From the NCBI GenBank assembly GCA_013076295.1, contig RQOL01000718.1:372001-436000 (forward strand): DNA of 64,000 nucleotides, in the 5' to 3' direction. This document shows positions 1 to 12,000 of the stretch, one piece after another; positions within the stretch are counted from its first letter, which is position 1, and the number at the start of each line of letters is the position of its first letter. Below the pieces are notes generated by a model that saw only the letters and a program-made list of their open reading frames with translations, was not told where the DNA came from and did no database searches. This stretch comes from Sanderia malayensis (Eukaryota > Cnidaria > Scyphozoa > Semaeostomeae > Pelagiidae). Both the position numbers and the translations under genes were made by a program.

Positions 1-3000
1 AGTGCATTGATGAATATCAAGGACAAACCTGCCGGGGTAATATGAATTTCTGGTTACGAGTTAAAGCATGCAAGATGCACATTTTAGTTTTAGAAAAATC
101 TTCAAGTTTGCTGTTTGTAAGAAACTGTACAGGATCTTATATGTTATCTTTAGAATGCAATTCCAATGAAACATATAGAAAACATTTGAAATATGGTGAC
201 ACGAGGTTCCAATAGCAAATACTTGATGCTATTTAAGTTTTGGGGACGTTTCCTTTGCCACGTCCTTCATCATCCCGTCTGCTATGAACTTGTAATAGTA
301 AGCTGTAAGACGTAAGTGACTTGGTTTTTATCTTCCAGAAAAATTGGACGCTTGCAGAAGCAACCCGTGCAAAAACGATGGCTTTTGTAAAGAATTTGGC
401 TCAACATTTGAATGCATTTGCAAGGAGGGATTTTCTTGTGTCGATTGCAGTTGTAATACAAGTAAAACCACCTTTTTCTTATTTTGATAATGCATTTTTC
501 TTCAAGAATTTTATTAAAGTGCCTCTACACCTTATTTTTTTATTGGCTAAAACTATAGATTCGAATGCGCTGATTCTGAATCCGTTTATATTTCTTTGAT
601 ATGACAAGTAGTTTTTGAGATACGAGGCAGCGCGTGCCACTTTTTCGTGGTTAACTTTTAGGACTGGGTCGAGCCAACTATGACATCATAGTTGAGCCTA
701 GTTGTGCCCCGTTCATTTTCCCGTACTGAAGCAACAAATCTGACATCGATTTCCTCTCACACGATGGGCTCGATATTTGTTTTTTTGACTTTGATGATTA
801 GAAACAGGTCGGCGCATTATGGCATTTGAGTTTGAAAGGCTTGCGATGAGATTGCAGCTGTGGGGAGGAATTACAAAATTCCCATGTAGTGGCTGCTCGC
901 TGTGCTCAGTGGCGGCGGGCGTAGGCCGTGCAATGTTAAAACTGTACGGGAACTGGACGGGGATGACGAGAAGAGCATCAAAACATGATTAAAGATTGTT
1001 AGGTTTATGTGTGAAACTGGGAAAATATGCCATATCGATGTGTTTTGCTAGCCCATGGAAATACACCCGAATTTGCATGGTTTCACAAAATTCTGCTTTA
1101 TCAGGATGATCGCCCTAAAACTGTTAGGAGAAGGAGATGGATAGATTTCATCAATTCGCAACGACGGAAGAAATTCTATGGACGCACGCATCATCATGAA
1201 TGAAATAAATCAAACAACAAAGAGCAATAATTTCGGTACAATAACGAAATTCATGTGTAGTAATAAGGAATTGTGTTGCAGATTTTCTACACTTGCTGTT
1301 CCAAATGAAAATCGAATCTTTTCGAAGGTTTCGAAATCGAAGGTTTAGACTGACACGGATCGGATATGATGGCCTAAATTATATTGATACACACTTTTAC
1401 TTCATCAGATACACAACAAAAAGATAATAATTCAGATCCAGTCAAATTCCCAGAACGTTTTCTTTCAACATTTCTTTTCTTGCTCAAATCTCTTCCATGG
1501 CTTTGAGTGAAAGAGTTCTCAGCCACAGGATCAAATGCATCAGGTTCTCCTTCATCGGTATCACTATCATCGGTCTGCTTTACTCTACGATACGATCAAT
1601 CCTATCCCCTCGCCATCTTCGCATTCCTCGGCACTGCAATCCCTACTGTCATGAACTACTATCCGACTAACAATGTTAATTTATGGAAACGTTCTACTCA
1701 ATTCGATCACCAACGTTGCACAAATACCCACGAATACACATGACGAGACAGACACGCCAAAGCGCAAACACTATTTATTATACTGAATGCAGGCTTACAC
1801 CCGCCGCCACTGAGCACAACAAGCAGGCACTACATGGGAATTTTGTAATTCCTCCCCACAGCTACAAACTCATCGCAAGCCTTTCAAACTCAAATGCCAT
1901 TATGCGCCAATCTGTTTCTAATCATCAAAGTCAAAAAAACAAATATCGAGCCCATCGTGTGAGAGAAAATCGATGTCAAATTTGTTGCTTCAGTACGGGA
2001 AAATGAACGGGGCACAACTAGGCTCAACTATGATGTCATAGTTGGCTCGACCCAGTCCTAAAAGTTAACCAAAAAAATGGCGAAAATGGCGAAATATCGA
2101 CACTTCACCACGATATAACTCGTTAACTATACGTCAGATTTAAAAAATATTTTCGGATCTAAAATCAGTAAAGAAAGTTTTATCGATGTAAAGAATAAAA
2201 AAATAAGGTGTAGAGGCACTTTAAGGCAGTCTGTTATTGTTACATGTTATAAAACAGATAGATAACTACAAATCTCGAAACATCGACAGTGTCGACCCAA
2301 AGTCACTCAGCATGCGTGATAAAAGTGTGGTTCTGGAATAGTTTGCAATGCTGGTTCCGTCAATACCCACAGCATTTTATTGTACATGTAGCTATAGCTA
2401 CATAGAGTACTGTATACGCATCGTATATTTTCAGCCACAGTCATCAAGCAAACGACAATAAAACAAAACAGTTGTCCTGCTTCGGCTTGCAAAAATGGTG
2501 CATCCTGCTTTCCAACCGATAGAGGCTTCAACTGCCAATGTTTGGATGGATTTCACGGAGTAGATTGCTCGAGTAAGTTCGGTTTCCTTACAGGCCAACT
2601 TAAACAAATCTTGCTACAATTTTGTCGCTATGAAATGCTCTATTTTTACTGTTATTTGTCTTTTGGTAATATTAGTGTTTTGTAAATGGTAGCTGTAATT
2701 TAATTGCCTTATTGTTTCTTTCATAGTTCCTGATCTTTGCAAGAAAAACCCATGTGAAAATGGCGGAGTTTGCGTACAAGTTGGCGCTGATTACAAATGC
2801 ATATGCACCTACGGTTTCAAAGGAACTAACTGCCAATGTGAGCTCGACCATATTGTTAATTTATATCTGTCGATATAGCTTACATTCGAAATTGCACACC
2901 ATTCATATTGGTTTTGGCATATAGCCTGTACACAGTCATAAACAAGCTTAACCTTTGTTGCATAATAAAGCTAGACCCCTCTTGCTCTATACTTTCTGCA

Positions 3001-6000
3001 TCGTGTTATGGTTATGTTTTCTTTGCAGTGCCATTGAGTTGCAGCTCGCATCCGTGCTCTAATGGTGGAACTTGCCATGAGGCTGACATCGATTTCAAAT
3101 GCATCTGTCCACTGGGATATAAAGGAGATGCGTGTCAGGGTATGCGCATCATTTTTAAGCTATGTTTACGTGTATACTTTACTTATCATTACCATATAGG
3201 CACTTGTCTGTAGTATATGCTATTTCCTCATAGCCAATTTCTAAAATTATTTCAAACGTGCTGTTGAATGAAGTTTAGTACAACAATTCTGGATGGTCCT
3301 TCTAGAATTTGATATTTTTTGCCAGGCTTCTGTCGTTCCCGCTTGTTTTATGCGACCTATATTTGCGAATTCATATAAGTTTGCAAGGATATTAAAGCAT
3401 TTTTGGCTACCCTTTACAGCACTACAACCCACTTTTTGTGTATTAGTTTGTGATGAATATTTATTTTATTTTCAATGGACAGTTCATGACATTTTCAATA
3501 CTTTTTGTCCAAAACTGCAGTGATCGAAACCCGGTAGACTCGCAGAAAAGCTTTTTCCGAAAGAACTATCTGCGCTCAATAGAGCATTTAATATGGAGTG
3601 TTTTATTGTTCTTTTAGAACTTAACCCGTGTTCCCATAGCCCCTGTGCACACAGTGCTAATTGCGTGGAAAAGGGACCATTCTACACATGCATTTGCGAA
3701 GAAGGATACAGAGGCAAAGACTGTAAAGGTAGAATTCAATAAGTCGAAAGTTTGATGATGATAAAAATACTGGAAAGTGTGATGGAAATACTAATTAATA
3801 AACTATGACATAAAACGTCAGGCTACTCTTTTTGTCATAATTCAATTTATCCCATCGTGTATTATATATACTCTTAGCTTGATGTTTCATAGGAAGTGTT
3901 GTCCTTACCGACATACAGTGTTCGATGTAAAAAAAGTACAGAGCATTAACTGTAAGGAGTAAAAGTACAGAAGAAACTCGTGCTAGACCAGTCCATCTGA
4001 CGAGTGTTCTTGCACGAATCTTAGGGTCATAGATAATCTTTTTTTTTCTGAACGTCTTAGGGTTAGGGTTAGGGGAAAACCTTTAGCTTGTATGTGTCAT
4101 TGTCATTGTCATTAAATAGCAAATGCTTGATTTGTAGAACGTGATCCTTGTCATCCAAATCCTTGCGTCAATGGAGCTTGCTTTGAGCCAACTATCGGTT
4201 TGACACATTGCAATTGCTCGAGTGGCTGGGCTGGTGACCTTTGCGAACGTAAGCTATTGATAACTTGATATTTGTATAACTATCTGATTGGATCCACTCA
4301 GCTAAGCTTTCTAGCTACTATTTATTGTGTCAACTGCGCGTTATTGCAGCCAATCGTATATGTCTTATGCCCGTAGGTAATTTATTGCTAATTTTGTTGA
4401 ATGCACTTTGTTGAATTTCTTTCTAGTGCATAATGAGTGTTTTCCAAACAGATGTCTGAATGGTGGATCTTGTGCTCACAACGGCCAATCATATCATTGT
4501 ATCTGTACTGAAAAATTTCATGGTCCTTCTTGCGAACGTATGTAGCTAAGGTTTAAACATCATAAAATCTTCGCAAAGACGTTCCTTGTTTGTATATCTT
4601 TTTCTACCACATGTATTTTTAGCTATATATGTCATATTTATTTCCGGTTCTCCCACTATCCTGACCTTGATGTTACTGCTTTGGGCTGAACAACGGTGAT
4701 TAATCTCAGCAAGGGGTTGCTCAACTACACAATAAGACTTGTGTCTAAATTTAATCTGTTCTATTATGATAGAACAGGTCTGACCATATCCTTTTATCCC
4801 TTAGCATACACTGTCATGCTTCATGTCTTTCTGTTTTCTTCATTTCATGCCCATGAGCATCCAATTCTACCTGTCTATTTTTTGATTGACAACGTTATTG
4901 TATGCTATTCCTATATCTAATTCTACTCTCTATTATCCCTGTTTCAGTTGCCAATCCATGCATCAACGATCCATGCCAAAACAGTGGCGTTTGTACTGTC
5001 ACTGAAACAGGCTATGTTTGCACTTGCATTGAAGGGTTTAAAGGGACACACTGTGAAAGTAAGTAGCTAACTCTGTGTTTGTGAACCCATGCATTGACAC
5101 ATAAACCCTAGGCAAAGCTCTGCTTACTGATAAAATAGAAATTATTTTTAATTTTGTGATATTTAGTTGGCGGTCATTGTCACCCAAACCCATGTCATCA
5201 CGATGGAAAGTGCTTTGAAGGAGACAATGAATTTATTTGTGAATGCTCCACTGGATTTGCAGGGCAACTCTGCGAAGGTTTGTATCGCTTTTTACAGAAA
5301 ATAAATTTAATAGTACTGATTACAGGCATAATAATCTAGTTTTTGTCGCAATCCTTAATATTTTCTTTCTAAAATGATCACAAGATAGTATATGTATATG
5401 CAAATGAGTCCAGCCCCGTTAAAACGTAAAAAAAGGATGCAGCGACAAGGGAGAAATACCTTTTATTTTTTGATTTAATAATCATTTGATGCTTTGAAGT
5501 CAGGGTAATAATGTGCCGTGCGCTGTAGAAAATTTTTCATTTTAGCTCTACCTTGACTACTTGATATAATGGTCGCATTCTCGCGTTGTAGTTCAAGACT
5601 TTTGCGATCACAATCCGTGCCATAATAATGGCCAATGTATCGAAGAAGCTGGAACATATTCTTGTACTTGTCCGTTTGGCTTTCTTGGCGACCATTGTGA
5701 GCGTAAGTAAATTACAGATTTTGTACAAACAGCAAACTTAAAGATGAACTCTTGCTGTTATGAATTTTACATTGTATCTTTTATTTATACATCGTATCAA
5801 CCTGATTTTGTCATCGTTCATCGAATAACTTTTGATTTACTATTTAATGGGTCGCGTATATTTTTATTTTATTCTAGAGAGCGTGTGTTTACCAAGTCCC
5901 TGCAAGAATGGCGGTACGTGTATAGCATCAAACACTGAACATGGATATGCTTGCGAATGTGTATTCCCATACCATGGACATGATTGCCAAGGTTTGTGTA

Positions 6001-9000
6001 TGATCATGATATAGTAAGGTCCTAATCTAATACCATTTTTTCTCAACTGCTGTTCAATAAGCAAGAATCGACCACCCAAACGAATGAGAAGTCTATTAGG
6101 GCCTGTTCATATGAGATGAGCTGGCCCACGGAGGTGGGATAGCTCACTGAGGTGAGCCCGTTTTCAGATTGCATTCACATGGGCATTTCATCCCATCACG
6201 GTGGGCCCGTCTCGATTTGAAACTGAAAACGTTGTCTTCATCCCTTCTGGCGCAAATTTGAAAATAATTCTTTCATTGTATAATTTCTTGCCTTGCTAGT
6301 CAGTCATATCAGGGTCAAGTGAGTAACCGAAGGAAAAAGCTTGCATCCAAATAATATCAAAATATTGCGTATGTTTGACTGCGTGTTTTTGACCATAGTC
6401 CAATTAGGCTCAATTGTTGTCAAATTTTTTTGTGCACTTGCATACTCACACTTCTACTTTCACCAGTTGCAAGATAGCTACGTCAATAAAATCCCTGCAT
6501 TAATAAATAACCAATTACTTATTTCTTCGCTCTTTAAACCTATTTTATGTATTTTGTGTATGCATGTTGAAGTCATGCATTCATAAAATATTCAAAGGTA
6601 CATTCTTCATTGTAGAATGGGACCCTTGCATTCCTAGTCCGTGTAAAAACGGTGGAACGTGTAAAAGTCATTTAAAAGAAATCAGCGAGCTTCATTTGCA
6701 CGAAGGGGCATTGCAAAGCTTGATACACGGTGCTGATGAAAGTGTTGTTGATGTTGTTGAACCTGATGATGACATTCTTGGTGATGGTAATTTCACAACC
6801 GCTGCACACCATCCCGAATTATACGAAGAACATGACCAAGCTACGAATAGTGACTTAGATCATATCCACCGTGCTCACTTTGATAAACTGTCGCCTCGTT
6901 TGGATTCAGACCATCCTGACTGGCCAATCCATCCTCACGATCAGTATCCCGACCCGGTTCACCATGACTTAACCCACGAAGATCACTTTGTGCATTCATC
7001 GCATACGGAAACATTGCCGGATTCATTTGAACCGGTTGTACACGGTCATGAATTCGATGCTGATGAAAAATACGGTGCTGGATATGAACACGCTAATAGC
7101 ATTCATAATGAACATGATGTTATGGAAAGTCCACATGAAGGCAAACATCCATTTACAATGCATTATCCTCACAAAGATCACATGGTGACTACACGTCCTG
7201 ATGAGATGTTGCATTTACATGACGATCTTGATAACCACATCAGTTCACAGCATCATGATTATGATGACGAACATGATGACGTATTGCTGAGTCATCATGG
7301 TCATGAACATGATGATCTTGATTCTGATCATTTATCAGAACACGATGAAGCACTGGACAATCCTCATCATCATCAAGACAGAAATGAAGCGCTGGACCTT
7401 AACCATTTTGATCACGATCATCTGGAGTTTGAACATGCTTTAGACCATGCAAAGGAATTGGACAGTCCTCGACATCGTTATCGTCATTTGGGAGCGACAA
7501 CTTTTAAAGACAAAAGTGGCGGTTTACATGAAGAACTAAAAACGCTGACACAGCCTGCTGGAAAAACGGTTGAAGCTAACAGACCAGTTTTGGGGAACAA
7601 AGTCGACGGCAGCAAAGCTTCAGACAAGTTGAAGGACACTGTGGAGGAGATAACGAAGAATGTCGTCAAAGCTGTCTTAAAGCAAAATATCAACGGAGCA
7701 AGTTTTTCGAAGAAGAATAAGATACCAAAGAAAATTAGACCGAGAAAGAATGCTATGCGAAAACGAACACTACAAAATTTGTATGTTTGTGAGTGCCCTC
7801 CTGGATATTTAGGAGCACATTGCCAGCGTAAGTTGTAATTTTATGGTTATATTTATTGAATTGAATGAATTCGATTGATTTGAATGATTCACGTGTTATC
7901 TGAGTGGGCCTCAGTCTCAATTACATCCCTGATAATGGATTCATTGCATTGCATCACAAATCAAAATTTGCGGCTCAACAGTGAAGATCCATCCCATTAT
8001 AAAGGAACACTGTGGTGCATCAATTTTTTTGTCTAAGTGCGTCACAAAAGATGAAAAACTAAATAAAACATCATTCTTCAGTATATTTTTATAAAAGAAA
8101 ATGAAAATTTAAAAAATAAATCAAACCGAGAAAACTTTGAGATGATGTCAATATTCTCTTTTGAAAATGTTGCCGCAACGTTTTGTAGCATACCATAAAC
8201 AGATCCGGTTGCCTCGCTTTTACTTGATTTTCTCACCAAAATGAGACCTTTTGATTCCTTCCTTCATAACCGATCCTTCAAACATTCGGCTGTATTTTTC
8301 AAATTCACATAAATTTTAATTCCATAGAATATAATCATACCATACCGTTGTTTTATTCTTTCCAGTAATTAAACCTGCTTCTTTCATTAAGTATCTGTGA
8401 TCTTGCTGTGAGTTTCCATTTACTACTGCCTGAAAACAAATTTCCACACAAAATAGCCTGTCACAGAACATTTACACATGAAAACCGCGACAGTTGTGAT
8501 CGTATTCTCCTTCACTTGCAATGGCGTAATTACTGTAACTTCTGTATCTATTCATGTACCTGTTTCAGTAGTGGTATATTAAGCTTACCTTTTTCTTGCA
8601 GATGCAAATCCATGTGAGAAGTCACCCTGTTTAAATGGAGGCGTGTGCCTTCCAAGAGGCAGCAATTATCAGTGTCAATGCATGTCGGGATATGCCGGAA
8701 TCAACTGTGAAGGTGCGTCCATTCAATGTAATCACATTCGGAATGAATTATGACAAAATTCAATCTTGGTTGGTCAGAAATTTCGTCATTGCTACTACTA
8801 TCTCTCTGCGAGTTATTATTACGTCATAAAAAATGAAAAGGCTTGTTGTAATCATCTAGCCCCGAAATCATTAATTTGCAGTAAATGAAACATAACCTTT
8901 CTTTTGCTCAGACAGAATTATTGTTGTCCATAGCTATTGTAGATTGTCCATGTTAACTTACGACAGTGGAATTTTGATTGTGAATATCTATTGAGACAAT

Positions 9001-12000
9001 GTTACTGTTCACTGGGCTAGGTATGAAGGTGTCTTTTATGAAAATGGGTAATTACAGCTCACCCGAATGAATCCAAAGCTCAATTGCACAGAGGTGCCTG
9101 CTGGGATGAGGCAACCATATATGCATGCTTCAATGTGCTTAGTGCGAATAATTTCTTTGTCCTGCATACACTAATCAAGATTTTTTTCTCATTTAGACTT
9201 GCATCCGTGTACTCCAAATCCTTGTCAGAATGGGGGCTTGTGTAGACTTGCGCACAATGTACGTGGCTATCACTGCGACTGCCTCGTGAAATTTAGAGGA
9301 TATGAATGTGAGAGTAAGTAAGAAATTCAAATCTGTATTGGCCTACATAAAATAGCCAATCCTGTATGAGCTTTATTCTTTTAGCGATGGTACCCTTTCA
9401 CTCCACTTCACACCACCTTTCTACTCCATGTTATATGTACATCACTCAAATTGATTAATGGTTAATGGGTATAAAAGCGTAAAAGCAACGTGTACTTTGT
9501 ATTTTCCTCAATGCCGCTTACCACAGATTTAAAATTGATTTAAAATTCAGTGTTCTTCGTTTCCTGTTTGCGCTGTGCTGAACGTAGCTATACCTCTTAT
9601 TTGAGAAAGAATCTCATTTGAAATGCAATCAACTACATTTCATACGACATTATTTTTACGATCCACGCTTGATCATTTCATTAGGTCTTGATCATCATGA
9701 TTGAAAACCAATTTAGGAATGAGCTGAATTCTCAATATTGGGTTTTTCACTGGCAATTAAATTGTAATGAAAACTTTGGTCGTACTATCTGAGTAACGTT
9801 CAAGTAGCATTGGGTGTTTCTGGGTAATGTTTCCAAATTCATTTCGCAAGGAATCAGATAAAAGTTCTATATTATATAATCATCTAGAAAGATTGAAGCT
9901 ATCAATATTTATTTACTATACATTTCAATACAGCTTGTTATAAATACAAAATATTTTAGAAAGGTGCTACCATATCTAACATCGATCTGCATCTACATAG
10001 CTATGTGATATTTTCGAGCCAATCTAGAGTACCTGCGACAAACCTGACCAAATCTTTTTGTGTACAGTATTCAACCTCCTTTACACATTTTCTTCAGTTC
10101 CCTTCATGTTCTTTACAAACAAATTATGTGATATCAGCTTGCATAGTCGCTTCTTTTTTTTGATAACTTGATAACCGATCAACACAGTTACGTTATAAGC
10201 AAAAACAAAGAATTTCAAGCTGGTAAGCCAGGTGCTTGGTTTTATACGCTGAGCAATTTTTAACAGATACCGGTTCAATCTCACTGGTTTTCAATTGATT
10301 TCACTCATTGTACACTATAAGTCTGTTCAATACTTGTTCGTTGAAAATCGTTCATCGATTGATCCTATACAAGTATCCTACAGGCAATACTGGGTGTTGC
10401 TTTAGCTAGCAATGCGATGTCTACCATTAAAAAAGCTGAAGCTATATTTATTCTTTATCAAACAATACCTGGCCATTCGGCCTGAGAACCGAGTGGTCAG
10501 ATATTGCGACTAAGACATATATTGCTATATATGTCTTAGTCGCCTATATTTATTATATATTAAATATATTTATTAGCCATATATTTTACAATACTAAACA
10601 ACAGCTGTGTGATAATAGATATAAATGTTTTGATGTCCCCTTGCCCATTTAAACGTCTGCTTTGCGTCCTTTGCTCTGGGATAGATTTGTCATTTATTAG
10701 AATATCTTTCGTCCTTTTTTGTGTCAATGCACATGAAAGAAGCGCTGTGGTGTTTTGGAGTTCTGTAAAATTTATGTTTGTAGTAATAAACGTTATTGAT
10801 AATTCAACGTTGCAGAAATCAACCACTGTGCAAATGGAAACCCATGTCTACACGGTGGAAAATGCCAGAATACAAATGTTGGAGTCGAATGCAGATGCAG
10901 ACAAAGGTACAGTGGCAATTTATGCGAAGGTAAGGGATTGTTACATTTGGTTTTTTCAAATCTGAACCGCTGACGTACCGCTCCCAATAGCTTTCTCTTG
11001 TAGCCAATGACAGCGTGCTTGATTTATTTATTCATTTAACTGCTCTACTGGCAAGTTATTTGATCCTGTTTTAGTTGACAAATGTGAAAGCTGTAGCACA
11101 AACGCTCACTGCAAACAAGGCCATTGTGTGTGCAAACCCGGGTTCATTGGCAACGGTTACAAATGCAAAGGTACTTTTTATGAAAATTGTATATTCTTTT
11201 ATCTCAGCATGCTTCTTTGTTAATCAAACGGTATAAAACAAATCCTCTTTATTAATATGTAGCCATTGGTGATATATGCAGTCCAAATCCATGTGAGAAT
11301 GACGGAAAGTGTTTACCTGGTCATGATGGTAAACTCTTTCTATGTCAGTGCAAATCTGGCTTTACTGGAAGCCGATGCGAATGTGAGTATCACTTGCATC
11401 TTTATTTGCTATGATTAATCTCTGAAGTCACCCTCTAGGGCAGCTTTCGTGTCGCAGGCATTGATCTGGAATGGTGATTGTTGCGTTAAGCTGTCAACTG
11501 TATAATTACAATTGATTATTGTTGGTTATGATTACTTGGATATGTTTAAGGTTTATTGTAGGAGTAGAAAAATTAAGTGGATTATTCCCAAATCCACAAC
11601 TTAATCTTGTTGTTGTTGTTGCTCTACAAAAACTCTAGCTATATTTTTGACCGATTTTCAATAGTCGCTGCGACTATTCACTTTTCTGATTAATTAATTT
11701 TGCTTCCTTTTAGTTTTCAACCCATGTCAAAGTGCGCCTTGCCAGCATAACGGTGTCTGTGTTGACAATTCAAACAGCAGACAGAAGGGAATCATACTCA
11801 TAGAACATACTGATTACAAGTGCTTCTGTCCATTGGGTTACAGAGGAAAGAACTGCGAAGGTAGCTTTCCTCCCCCGTTCACTTAATACAATCCCGTATT
11901 CGAATGTCTTGAGTTTTTCCCAAGTTGAAAGGGACAACATTGTAGCACATCATTTATCAAAAATGTTCTTGGCGAACTTAAATATTGAAAATTCAAGATA

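Noticed and set aside
1507..2006. Two overlapping ORFs (78 and 107 codons) in the first large intron
   Set aside because: They lie inside the fold-back transposon and partly in its inverted repeat. There is no transposase similarity.
6097..6240. Possible transposon end (GGGCCTGTTCATATGAG) resembling 49580-49605 in reverse
   Set aside because: The similarity to TCATGTGAACAGACCC at 49580-49605 is short, and no partner end or target duplication was found.
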